Source: Desulfuromusa sp. | GTDB lineage: Bacteria; Desulfobacterota; Desulfuromonadia; Desulfuromonadales; Geopsychrobacteraceae | Reading direction: 5' to 3' | DNA: 10,224 nucleotides | Assembly: GCA_029934095.1 (NCBI GenBank) | Contig: JAOZMV010000030.1 | Span: 1 to 10,224, forward strand | Part shown: piece by piece, positions 1-7,334 of the stretch | Numbering within the stretch: the first letter of the stretch is position 1 | Layout of the letters: the number at the start of each line of letters is the position of its first letter | Made by a program: the position numbers and the translations under genes | Notes under the pieces: model-generated | What the model was told of the DNA's origin: nothing | The model's database searches: none | The model's input: only the letters and a program-made list of their open reading frames with translations

Positions 1-95
1 TTTTAGCTCGTTTGAGATTAATAGCCATAGCTATTGGTCGAAAAGGAGCTGAAATCTGGGCCAAACAGCCGGATTTGCAGCCGGGTCATGGATAG
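1..95 (+). CDS. 3' end of an unrecognised upstream gene
   Basis: A reading frame that is open from the left edge (codons starting at base 3) ends at a TAG at 93-95. It gives about 30 residues ending in AEIWAKQPDLQPGHG. Of the three forward frames it is the only one that stays open past base 50, and its codon choice looks coding. The fragment starts with a basic, hydrophobic stretch (LARLRLIAIAIGRKG), which could be the end of a membrane segment or simply a helix. I do not recognise the family. It lies 47 bases before recJ on the same strand, so it may be the preceding gene of the same transcript. There is too little sequence to name a function. Confidence 0.45.
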   Translation, partial: LARLRLIAIAIGRKGAEIWAKQPDLQPGHG

Positions 96-142
96 TCCGA
101 CAGCCTCCTAAATAATAACAACTTTTGTGACAAGGTCGTGTT

Positions 143-1882
143 GTGATGCCATCGGTAAAATTGCACCAGTGGAAGTTACGCAAAAAACAACCAACAGCCA
201 TTCAGGTTGGTCAAATGGCCAATGACCTGCATCTCCAGGATTTGACAGCTCAAGTTTTGTTGTTGCGTGGTGTGACTACAGCGGAGCAGGGGGTTGAGTT
301 TCTGCAGGCAGGATTATCGGCTCTGCCGGATCCTGATCTGTTACCCGACATGGGGATTGCATGCGCTCGCTTAGAACAGGCATTGGTTCAAGGGGAGAAA
401 ATTGCAGTTCACGGGGATTATGATGTCGATGGTATCACCGGTTGTACTCTGCTGGTAGAAACATTACGCGCTCTGGGTGGTGAAGTTGAATATCATATTC
501 CCCTCAGGTTAAAAGATGGTTATGGTTTATCTGCTGATGCGATTCGCCAGGCACAAAAAAATGGATGTTCGTTAGTCATATCTGTTGATTGTGGTGTTTC
601 TGCCCAAGCTGAAGCTGAACTTGCGGCTGAGTTAGGTTTGGATCTGATAATTACCGATCATCACCAACCCCCCGATAACCTCCCTGTCTGTCTGGCACTG
701 ATTAATCCCCACTTATCCACAAACCATTTCCCCTGGCAGGAACTCTCCGGGGTTGGTGTGGCATTCTTTCTGCTGGTTGGATTACGCCGCTATTTGCGTG
801 AAAAAGGCTATTTCAGCAAAAGATCAGAACCGGATTTACGCCAGGGTCTCGATCTGGTTGCCCTTGGTACGATTGCTGATATAGTCCCTTTAGGTGGGGT
901 TAATCGTATCCTGGTACGGAGCGGTTTACAGCTTTTGGAGGCCGGGACCCGTCCGGGAGTTGCAGCATTGAAACGGGTTGCTGATGTTAAACAGGTTAGC
1001 AGTGGGACGGTAGGTTTCAGGCTTGCCCCACGCTTGAATGCCGCTGGACGTTTGGAGGATGCAGCATTAGGGGTTAAACTGTTGTTGGGTGACGATCCGC
1101 AGGATATTGATCCTCTTGCGGAACTTTTGAACAACTTTAATCGTGACCGGCAACAGTTAGAGCAGCAAACCCTGGCTGAAGCTATCGCTCTGGTTGAGGA
1201 ACAGAATCACCCAAAACGACACAGCATTGTTTTAGCAAGAGAAAACTGGCATTCAGGGGTGATTGGTATTGTCGCCAGTCGTCTGGTTGAACGTTATCAC
1301 CGTCCCACGGTGATGATCGCGCTTGAAAATGGCATGGGGAAGGGTTCCGCCCGTTCCATCGGCAATTTCCATCTCTATCAAGCACTCAAACAGAGCGCCG
1401 AATCTCTGGATGGTTTTGGTGGCCATGCGATGGCGGCCGGGCTGTCGATCAGGGAAAAGAATCTGGAAACGTTTATTTCCACTTTTGAGCAGGTGGCACG
1501 CGCCACTCTTTCAGCTGAAGATCTATTGCCGGTTTTGCTTCATGACGGTGAGGTTGATCTGTCTCGATTCAATCTTTCTTTACTGAAAGAGTTGGAAGGT
1601 TTGGATCCCTTTGGTGCCGGGAACCCTCAACCCGCTTTTGTGAGTCGGAATTGCCGGGTTTATTCCCCCCGGATTTTGGCGGATAAACATCTGAAATTTG
1701 AGGTAGAACAGGATGGTTCACGGGTTGGTTGTATCGCTTTCGGAAAAGCCGAATATTTTGACCAATTGGATGGAGAAATAGATTTATTGTATCGCCCTGG
1801 GATCAATCAATGGCGCGGAAAGGAATCAATTCAATTGCAGATTATTGATTTGTGTGCTTCAGAGTGTGGAAACAATGACTGA
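143..1882 (+). CDS. recJ: Single-stranded-DNA-specific exonuclease RecJ
   Basis: RecJ is the cytoplasmic 5'-3' single-strand DNA exonuclease of the DHH phosphoesterase superfamily. It acts in RecF-pathway recombination, mismatch repair and base-excision repair. The 579 residues match the usual family length. In order, the protein shows the metal-binding motif HGDYDVDG (residues 90-97), VDCG (148-151), the signature DHH (172-174), IADIVPL (244-250) and RLNAAGR (297-303). The DHHA1-type motif DGFGGHAMAAG is at 423-433, and a C-terminal OB-like region runs from about 465 to 570. All expected Asp and His metal ligands appear present. The start is either GTG at 143 or the adjacent ATG at 146; an AAGG at 132-135 fits both, and ATG at 146 may be the true start. 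The end overlaps the next gene by 8 bases, which suggests translational coupling. Confidence 0.96.
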   Translation: MMPSVKLHQWKLRKKQPTAIQVGQMANDLHLQDLTAQVLLLRGVTTAEQGVEFLQAGLSALPDPDLLPDMGIACARLEQALVQGEKIAVHGDYDVDGITGCTLLVETLRALGGEVEYHIPLRLKDGYGLSADAIRQAQKNGCSLVISVDCGVSAQAEAELAAELGLDLIITDHHQPPDNLPVCLALINPHLSTNHFPWQELSGVGVAFFLLVGLRRYLREKGYFSKRSEPDLRQGLDLVALGTIADIVPLGGVNRILVRSGLQLLEAGTRPGVAALKRVADVKQVSSGTVGFRLAPRLNAAGRLEDAALGVKLLLGDDPQDIDPLAELLNNFNRDRQQLEQQTLAEAIALVEEQNHPKRHSIVLARENWHSGVIGIVASRLVERYHRPTVMIALENGMGKGSARSIGNFHLYQALKQSAESLDGFGGHAMAAGLSIREKNLETFISTFEQVARATLSAEDLLPVLLHDGEVDLSRFNLSLLKELEGLDPFGAGNPQPAFVSRNCRVYSPRILADKHLKFEVEQDGSRVGCIAFGKAEYFDQLDGEIDLLYRPGINQWRGKESIQLQIIDLCASECGNND

Positions 1883-2831
1883 CCGTTTAAAGAAAAAACT
1901 GGCTCAGTTGGCCAGTAAAGAAGTTGGCAAAGTTACCTTTAGTGAGTTGCTTTCCCGCCACAATAGCTGGAAAGTTGGCGGCAGGGCAGATCTGTTTATT
2001 GAGCCGGAAAACACTCAACAGATAGCCAGGATTCTCCATTTTGTTCACGAAAATGAAATCCCATTAGTTGTTATCGGGCAGGGAAGCAATCTTCTTTTTG
2101 ATGATGTTGGAGTGCGCGGAGTCGTTTTGAAAATTGGTCAGCAACTGGCTGCCATTCGCATCGTTGGGAACACGATTGTTGCCGGGGGTGGAGCTTGGGT
2201 TCCGCAGTTGGCACGCAGGTCAATGCAGGCAGGACTGAGTGGCCTTGAACATTGTATCGGGATTCCCGGAACCGTTGGTGGCTTGGTGATAATGAATGGT
2301 GGCAGTCAGCGTAAAGGGATCGGTGACAATATTGTCAATGTCACAATTGTCGATAAAACCGGCGTCATTCAGCTGTTAACACAAGAGGAATGTGATTTTT
2401 CCTACAGACACAGTGCTCTTCAGGGTAGCGGCTGTATCGTTGTTGGTGTTGAGCTGAATTGTCCTGCGGGAGAGATCAAACAGATTCGCCGGGAAATGCT
2501 GGCAGATTTACAAATAAGGCGACACAAGTTTCCCCGTAAGTTACCTAACTGTGGGTCAGTTTTTCTCAGCACTACTGAAATGCACGCAACTGTTGGTCCA
2601 CCGGGAAAGGTGATTGAGGATGCCGGGTTAAAAGGTCTGCGGATCGGGCAGGCAGAAATTTCGCAGCAGCATGCCAACTTTATCGTTAATCTGGGTGGTG
2701 CAAGCTCAGCGGATATTCTTACGCTGATCGCCCAGATCCGCCAGGTTATCCAGGAAAATATTGGTTTTAATCTGGGTTGTGAGGTTCGCTATGTCAGCCC
2801 TCAGGGGGTCATAAAACCGGCTCACCTCTGA
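1875..2831 (+). CDS. murB: MurB-like UDP-N-acetylenolpyruvoylglucosamine reductase
   Basis: MurB is the FAD- and NADPH-dependent enzyme that reduces UDP-GlcNAc-enolpyruvate to UDP-N-acetylmuramate in cytoplasmic peptidoglycan synthesis. From ATG 1875 the protein has 318 residues. The FAD-binding part contains VIGQGSNLLFDD (67-78) and GIPGTVGG (129-136) followed by MNGG. The substrate-binding YRHS is at 177-180, with the conserved Arg at 178. The catalytic Ser lies in NCGSVF (Ser228), and the C-terminal catalytic Glu in GCEVRYV (Glu303). The frame is also open upstream to a TTG at 1845, but ATG 1875 is preferred because it gives a short overlap with recJ; the ribosome binding site is weak, consistent with coupling. 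One oddity is the loop after Ser228 (LSTTEMHATVGPPGKVIE), which is about five residues longer than in textbook MurB and lacks the usual FKxP-type sequence. It may be a paralogue rather than the cell-wall enzyme. Confidence 0.88.
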   Translation: MTDRLKKKLAQLASKEVGKVTFSELLSRHNSWKVGGRADLFIEPENTQQIARILHFVHENEIPLVVIGQGSNLLFDDVGVRGVVLKIGQQLAAIRIVGNTIVAGGGAWVPQLARRSMQAGLSGLEHCIGIPGTVGGLVIMNGGSQRKGIGDNIVNVTIVDKTGVIQLLTQEECDFSYRHSALQGSGCIVVGVELNCPAGEIKQIRREMLADLQIRRHKFPRKLPNCGSVFLSTTEMHATVGPPGKVIEDAGLKGLRIGQAEISQQHANFIVNLGGASSADILTLIAQIRQVIQENIGFNLGCEVRYVSPQGVIKPAHL

Positions 2832-2848
2832 GTGACCACTTGAACCTG

Positions 2849-3949
2849 TCAGTCACTAAACAGCTCATCCAATTTATCAAAATCCAGGCGGGCTTCTGCC
2901 AGTTTCTCGATCATGTCAATTTTTTCCTTATCTTCAGCCTGTAACTTATAAACATCTTCATTGATGGTTCGGTAAAGTTTACCAGTTGTATGGCTGGAGG
3001 TGCGGAGGTAGGGAATATTGCTGCGATCGATAATCTGCTGAGTGATATCACTGACTTCGTGGATACCTGGAATTAACATTCCAACGATCTTATTTCGATA
3101 AGCTGGAATCTGATACATGTTTGAGAGTGTCACCAGCAATTCATCCCGGCTACTGGTGACAATTAAGAGGGTGTCATCCCGCAGCAGTTCAGTGACTCTC
3201 TGGGTTGAGGGTGACCCAATCTGCAAGTGATGAATTATCCGTCTCGTATCCCGTTTGTTACCATTGATCTTCAACCCAAGGATTTTTGCAACACGATCCA
3301 GGGTTGGGTTTGCCAATACCGGTTGATAATTAAATCCGCCCAGAACCTGGAATGTTTCCCCGGAAAAGGCTTTTTCCAGGTAATTGAGGGTGCTCTCACG
3401 TTTTTCTGGTAAAAGCTTATTGGCCATCATGGCACGAACTTCAACCCCCTCTTTCTCAAAGAGAGCCTTGTTCATATAGACGTTGTCTATCACGCTGCCG
3501 ACACCGCCACCGGTAATCATTAAAACTTTGGCTTCCAGTAACCTGGCGATCCTGGCATTGGAAAGATTGACAACTGAACCCACTCCGGGATGACCAGATC
3601 CTTCAATAATCAGAAAGTCACACCTTTTTTCCAGCACAGCACAAGCTTCCAGCATCTTTTTTTCCAGATCCTGCAGGTCCAGTTCACCATTGAGTGCTTT
3701 GCGGGTTGAGTCAGGATGGATAATCACCGGGGACATATACGGTAGATCACGACCCATAGCAAAAATTTGACATATAAGAGCAGCATCCGTGTCAACAGTG
3801 ATCCCTTTGTACTCCACCAATTTAGGTCCTAATGGCTTGATGAATCCAACCCGATGGTACTTCTTTTTTGCCAGATGAACCAAAGAGAGGCTCACAGTTG
3901 TTTTGCCTATATTCTGTCCAGTTGCCGCAATAAAAAGTTTTTTAGCCAT
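2849..3949 (-). CDS. P-loop ATPase resembling BioD/CobB and the N-terminal half of phosphotransacetylase
   Basis: This 366-residue soluble protein has two parts. The N-terminal part (about 1-225) is a dethiobiotin-synthetase-like P-loop domain. It has a variant Walker A, ATGQNIGKTT (9-18), then VGFIKPLGP (34-42), VDTDAALI (52-59) and a Walker-B-like LIIEGSGHPGVGSVVNLSN (113-131). The C-terminal part (about 210-335) begins NPTLDRVAKILGLK and resembles the DRTGG domain that follows this ATPase in long phosphotransacetylases, although the literal DRTGG motif is not seen (VTSSRDELL at 264-272). There is no C-terminal acetyltransferase domain, so it is not a Pta enzyme. Such stand-alone proteins have no settled function; a nucleotide-dependent sensing or regulatory role is a guess. 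A good GGAG lies 7 bases before the ATG. It sits 51 bases downstream of the aminotransferase gene and is probably co-transcribed with it. It converges on murB with a 17-base gap. Confidence 0.8.
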   Translation of the reverse strand: MAKKLFIAATGQNIGKTTVSLSLVHLAKKKYHRVGFIKPLGPKLVEYKGITVDTDAALICQIFAMGRDLPYMSPVIIHPDSTRKALNGELDLQDLEKKMLEACAVLEKRCDFLIIEGSGHPGVGSVVNLSNARIARLLEAKVLMITGGGVGSVIDNVYMNKALFEKEGVEVRAMMANKLLPEKRESTLNYLEKAFSGETFQVLGGFNYQPVLANPTLDRVAKILGLKINGNKRDTRRIIHHLQIGSPSTQRVTELLRDDTLLIVTSSRDELLVTLSNMYQIPAYRNKIVGMLIPGIHEVSDITQQIIDRSNIPYLRTSSHTTGKLYRTINEDVYKLQAEDKEKIDMIEKLAEARLDFDKLDELFSD

Positions 3950-4000
3950 TTCTATTCTCCAAAAGCTGTGAGCTGTGGCAGGAAATTATTCGGTTTCTCA

Positions 4001-5191
4001 TCAGCCAGCGGCCAGTCCGGCTTCCCGCGCCAGTTTTTCCCAAACCGGCAAACTTTTTTCAATTACCTTATCTTCGATACAATAAGCAATCCGAAAAAAG
4101 CCTGGGGCACCAAATCCTGACCCGGGAACCAGAAGAATTCTATATTTTTGTGCTATACGGATAAATTCCATCTCATCGGCCAATGGTGATTTTGGGAAGA
4201 GGTAAAAGCCTCCCCCCGGCTTAACCATTTCGAAGCCGAGTTCAGTGAGTTTATTGTAGAGGCGGTCTCGCTTGCGACGGTATTCTTCGACATCAACACT
4301 GACCCGCTGCAGATTAGTGACCAGTCGCTGCATCAGGGCGGGAGCGTTGACAAAACCAAGAACACGGTTGCAGAAAATAGCTCCCTGCATAAACAGATCA
4401 ACCTCAACCATGGTTGGATTGGCAGCCAGGTAGCCGATCCGTTCCCCCGGTAGAGCAAGATCCTTTGAATGCGAGGTCACAATTAGTGAATTCTGGATAC
4501 AGTTGAAAATACACGGTACTGTCTCTCCGAAGCTGATCCGGGCATACGGCTCATCAGAAATTGCCACAATTGTTGTGCCAAATTCCTCCTCTTTTTTCTG
4601 CAACAAGTTGCCCAGAGATTTCAAGGTCTGTTCCGGATAGATGACCCCGGTTGGGTTGTTGGGGGAATTAATAATAATTGCCCGGGTTCTTGAGTTGATG
4701 GCTGAGGCGATAGCATCCAGATCAGGTTGAAAATTTTCTTCAGTGTCAACTTCGACAGGAACCCCACCCTGGTTGTCGATATAGAACTTGTACTCAACAA
4801 AATAAGGGGTGAGGATAATGACTTCATCTCCTGGATTCAGTAAGGTTTTCAGGACGACATTCAGGGCTGCACCGGCCCCACAGGTCATGACAATATGGTT
4901 TTTTGTGATGCTGTTATTGCATTTTTCTGCAACCACTTCGGCTACAGCAGCCCGAGTTTCATCGTATCCGGCATTGTTCATATAACGATGCATTCCCGGT
5001 ATCGGGTTAGCAGCAATTCTTTTCAGTTCTTGATGTAGTTCTTTCGGTGGCTCCATGGTGGGGTTGCCAAGGGTGAAATCAAAAATATTTTCTTCGCCAT
5101 ATTGTTGTCTCAGGGCCGCCCCTTCTTCGAACATTTTACGAATCCAGGAGGCGCTTTCAATCTGTTCTTTTATTTGTGTCGCGACAGGCAT
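4001..5191 (-). CDS. PLP-dependent class I aminotransferase, aspartate-aminotransferase-like
   Basis: A fold-type I PLP enzyme of 396 residues that moves an amino group between an amino acid and a 2-oxo acid in the cytoplasm. Visible features are the substrate loop LGNPTMEPP (41-49), Gly-rich cofactor contacts at CGAGAALN (104-111), NSPNNPTG (175-182, with Asn179 as the PLP-ring contact) and SDEPY (212-216, Asp213 and Tyr216). The Schiff-base lysine is in SHSKDLALPGERIGY (Lys243, with Arg251 for phosphate). Arg367 in FFRIAYC is the expected carboxylate-binding arginine. The catalytic set looks complete. Substrate specificity cannot be read from sequence; aspartate, aromatic amino acids and alanine are all possible. 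An AAGGA lies about 8 bases before the ATG. It is transcribed divergently from pheA, which makes a Phe/Tyr transaminase role attractive but unproven, and it leads a two-gene unit with the P-loop protein. Confidence 0.9.
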   Translation of the reverse strand: MPVATQIKEQIESASWIRKMFEEGAALRQQYGEENIFDFTLGNPTMEPPKELHQELKRIAANPIPGMHRYMNNAGYDETRAAVAEVVAEKCNNSITKNHIVMTCGAGAALNVVLKTLLNPGDEVIILTPYFVEYKFYIDNQGGVPVEVDTEENFQPDLDAIASAINSRTRAIIINSPNNPTGVIYPEQTLKSLGNLLQKKEEEFGTTIVAISDEPYARISFGETVPCIFNCIQNSLIVTSHSKDLALPGERIGYLAANPTMVEVDLFMQGAIFCNRVLGFVNAPALMQRLVTNLQRVSVDVEEYRRKRDRLYNKLTELGFEMVKPGGGFYLFPKSPLADEMEFIRIAQKYRILLVPGSGFGAPGFFRIAYCIEDKVIEKSLPVWEKLAREAGLAAG

Positions 5192-5216
5192 GGAGAGATT
5201 CCTTTATAAATAATTG

Positions 5217-5267
5217 ATTATATGAATACTGAATTGAAAGTTTAACCGCGCTAAACTTAGGGGTCAA
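5217..5267 (-). promoter_or_regulatory. Candidate promoter region for the aminotransferase unit
   Basis: Read on the - strand, two sigma70-like arrangements lie upstream of the aminotransferase ATG. One has TTGACC (5267-5262), 17 bases, then TAAACT (5244-5239). The other has a perfect TATAAT (5222-5217) with a poorer TTAAAC 17 bases upstream (5245-5240). Either could work. The second would give a very short leader of roughly 20 bases. Confidence 0.4.
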
Positions 5268-5301
5268 GGTGGTTTTAGTTTGAATCAACGGATGTGATAA
5301 A

Positions 5302-5330
5302 TTGATTTTTACTGCGGCTTAGGCTACATT
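5302..5330 (+). promoter_or_regulatory. Candidate sigma70-type promoter for pheA-tyrA
   Basis: TTGATT at 5302-5307 and TACATT at 5325-5330 are separated by exactly 17 bases and match the -35 and -10 consensus at four of six positions each. Transcription would start near 5337, about 30 bases before the pheA ATG. No leader peptide, T-box or attenuator hairpin fits into so short a leader. Confidence 0.42.
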
Positions 5331-5365
5331 TCCGCATCTCTTCCTTCTTCAGAGAGTTATTTATT

Positions 5366-6472
5366 ATGACAAACAGTAATTTGGATGATTTACGACAACG
5401 GATTGATCTGATTGACAACCAGATTCTTGACCTTCTTAACCGGCGAGCCGAGGTGGTTGTCGCGGTTGGAAAAGCCAAGGAGGGGGCTGAAAAAACTTTC
5501 TATGTCCCCAGTCGGGAAAAAGCTATTTATGAACGCTTAACCGGGCAGAACCCCGGTCCTTTCCCCGATGATGCCATTTGTAAGGTTTTTCGTGAAATTA
5601 TTTCAGCATCTTTGAATATGGAACGGCCGATGGCGGTGGCCTTTCTGGGACCGCAATCAACATTTACCCACATGGCAGCGATGACGCAGTTTGGTTTGTC
5701 TGCACAGTTGGTCCCTTTGAAAAGTATTCCTGCGGTCTTTGAAGAGGTTGAGCGGGGTCGTGCTCAATACGGGGTGGTTCCGGTTGAGAACTCGACCGAG
5801 GGTGTTGTCAATCATACCCTGGATATGTTTTTTGATTCTGAACTGCAGATGATTGCTGAAATTATGTTGGAAATTTCCCACAATCTCCTTTCAAAATCGG
5901 GTGACATCGGGCAGATCGGTAAGATTGTTTCCCATCCCCAACCTTTGGCGCAGTGCCGGCACTGGCTTGAAACCAATATGCCCGATATGCCGCTTCTTGA
6001 TGTTGCCAGTACCGCAGCAGCAGCACAGATGGCAGCGGAAGATGGATCGGTGGCAGCAATTGCCAGTCATGCAGCGTCAGTTCAGTATGATCTCCAGGTT
6101 ATTAAGGCTAAAATTGAAGATAACCCCCATAATTTCACCCGATTTCTAGTGATTGGTAAGAAGACCCCGGAAAAAAGTGGGGCGGATAAAACTTCAATTA
6201 TGTTCAGCGTCAAGGATGAACCGGGAATTCTCTATCGAATGCTTGAACCTTTCAGTAAACGCGAGATCAACCTTGCCAAGATTGAGAGTCGACCGATGAA
6301 GCAGAAAGCCTGGGAGTATATTTTCTTCCTCGATCTGATCGGTCATATTGAGGACCCAGAAATTTCGGCGGCGATAGAGGAATTACGTGGCCATTGTCAT
6401 TTCCTCAAAATTCTCGGTTCCTATCCGATAGCCAGAAACGAAAGTTCAACGGGGGAAAGCACTCATGTCTGA
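5366..6472 (+). CDS. pheA: Bifunctional chorismate mutase / prephenate dehydratase (P-protein)
   Basis: This enzyme converts chorismate to prephenate and then to phenylpyruvate, the committed route to phenylalanine. The 368 residues show three domains. The first is an AroQ-type chorismate mutase helix bundle (about 1-85), with the expected active-site residues Arg10, Arg27, Lys36 and Arg50-Glu51. The second is prephenate dehydratase (about 89-268), with GPQSTFTH (95-102), PVENSTEG (139-146) and the catalytic TRF motif in NFTRFLVIG (256-264). The third is a C-terminal ACT domain (about 276-350), with EPGILYRML and ESRP (307-310), the phenylalanine-sensing elements. Feedback inhibition by Phe is therefore likely, by analogy with the family. 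An AGAGAG at 5351-5356 could serve as a weak ribosome binding site for ATG 5366. The gene begins a + strand operon and overlaps tyrA by 8 bases. Confidence 0.96.
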   Translation: MTNSNLDDLRQRIDLIDNQILDLLNRRAEVVVAVGKAKEGAEKTFYVPSREKAIYERLTGQNPGPFPDDAICKVFREIISASLNMERPMAVAFLGPQSTFTHMAAMTQFGLSAQLVPLKSIPAVFEEVERGRAQYGVVPVENSTEGVVNHTLDMFFDSELQMIAEIMLEISHNLLSKSGDIGQIGKIVSHPQPLAQCRHWLETNMPDMPLLDVASTAAAAQMAAEDGSVAAIASHAASVQYDLQVIKAKIEDNPHNFTRFLVIGKKTPEKSGADKTSIMFSVKDEPGILYRMLEPFSKREINLAKIESRPMKQKAWEYIFFLDLIGHIEDPEISAAIEELRGHCHFLKILGSYPIARNESSTGESTHV

Positions 6473-7334
6473 CAATGTTTTGATTCCTCGTCTTGCAATA
6501 ATCGGTGTCGGTTTGATCGGTGGTTCGCTTTCCCTGGCACTTAAAGAGGCGGGTGCCGTTGGTGAAGTTATTGGTTGTGGCCGGGGCAAGCCAAACCTGG
6601 AAAAAGCCATCGAACTGGGCGTTATTGACTCTTACCGGCGTGATCCTGCAGAGGCAGTCAAAGGTGCTGATGTGGTTTTTCTGGCGACACCGGTCCAGAC
6701 TTTAGGGTTGGTTACGCAGCAATGTTTACCAGGTTTGCAACCGGGGGCAATTATCACCGATGGGGGCAGTGTCAAGGGGGATGTGGTCAAGGCGATTGAA
6801 CCATTGCTGCCTGAAGGGGTTCATTTTGTCCCTGGACATCCGATTGCGGGTACTGAGAATAGTGGTGCTGAAGCAGCTTTTCCAAGTTTGTATCATGATA
6901 AGCGTTGCATTTTGACTCCGACGGAAAATACGGATCCACAAGCTCTTGAGTTGATCGAACAGATGTGGCGAACCGTCGGTAGTAATGTCGTGCGGATGCC
7001 GTTGGAAAAGCATGACAAAATTCTGGCTGCTATCAGTCATCTGCCGCACATGGTCGCTTATTCTCTGGTCAATGCGGTTGGTTCCTACGATCATTATGAA
7101 GAGAATATCCTTGAATATTCGGCTGGCGGGTTTCGTGATTTTACCCGGATCGCATCTTCCGATCCCACCATGTGGCGAGATATTGCTGAAACCAATCGTG
7201 ATGCTTTGCTGGAAATGATGGAGCAGTTCGAGAAATCTCTTGCTGAGTTGAAAGCAGATATTGCTGAGGGTCATGGTGAGAAGCTGTTTGAATTCTTTTT
7301 ACGCTCGAAACAACTTCGGGACGCAATTCTTTGA
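6465..7334 (+). CDS. tyrA: Prephenate dehydrogenase
   Basis: TyrA oxidatively decarboxylates prephenate to 4-hydroxyphenylpyruvate with NAD(P)+, in tyrosine synthesis. The 289 residues start with a Rossmann dinucleotide motif, IIGVGLIGGS (12-21). There follow TDGGSVKG (98-105) and the family signature GHPIAGTE (124-131), whose His125 is the expected catalytic residue. SHLPH (191-195) and GGFRDFTRIASSDPTMWRDI (221-240) belong to the helical C-terminal substrate domain. There is no fused chorismate mutase and no ACT domain, so the enzyme is monofunctional; the neighbouring pheA supplies the mutase. A strong GGGGGAAAG (6451-6459) precedes ATG 6465, which overlaps the pheA stop by 8 bases and indicates coupled translation. 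The TGA stop (7332-7334) forms the first three bases of a long inverted repeat. Confidence 0.95.
   Translation: MSDNVLIPRLAIIGVGLIGGSLSLALKEAGAVGEVIGCGRGKPNLEKAIELGVIDSYRRDPAEAVKGADVVFLATPVQTLGLVTQQCLPGLQPGAIITDGGSVKGDVVKAIEPLLPEGVHFVPGHPIAGTENSGAEAAFPSLYHDKRCILTPTENTDPQALELIEQMWRTVGSNVVRMPLEKHDKILAAISHLPHMVAYSLVNAVGSYDHYEENILEYSAGGFRDFTRIASSDPTMWRDIAETNRDALLEMMEQFEKSLAELKADIAEGHGEKLFEFFLRSKQLRDAIL

Noticed and set aside
808..1134. A 108-residue open frame on the - strand inside recJ.
   Set aside because: It is antisense to the conserved RecJ core, with low-complexity composition and no recognisable domain. It is a shadow of the real gene.
1845..1874. An upstream TTG start for the murB-like gene, adding ten residues.
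   Set aside because: Its nearest AAGGAA (1820-1825) is about 19 bases away, and the added residues are not typical of MurB. ATG 1875 gives the usual short coupling overlap with recJ.
2831..2857. AGTGAC (2831-2836) and GTCACT (2852-2857) form an inverted repeat in the 17-base gap between the convergent murB-like and P-loop genes, as a bidirectional terminator would.
   Set aside because: The stem is only six pairs with a 15-base loop, not GC-rich, and has no T run on either side. It is too weak to call a terminator.
2849..5191. A biotin-synthesis pair (bioD plus bioA), because a BioD-like ATPase lies beside an aminotransferase.
   Set aside because: The aminotransferase is class I, aspartate-type, not the class III BioA. 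The ATPase has an extra C-terminal DRTGG-like region and lies nearer to phosphotransacetylase N-terminal domains. No other biotin gene is present.
6726..7274. A 182-residue - strand open frame opposite tyrA.
   Set aside because: It lies wholly within tyrA, lacks any known motif, and its composition follows from the complementary codons. It is long, but not supported as a gene.
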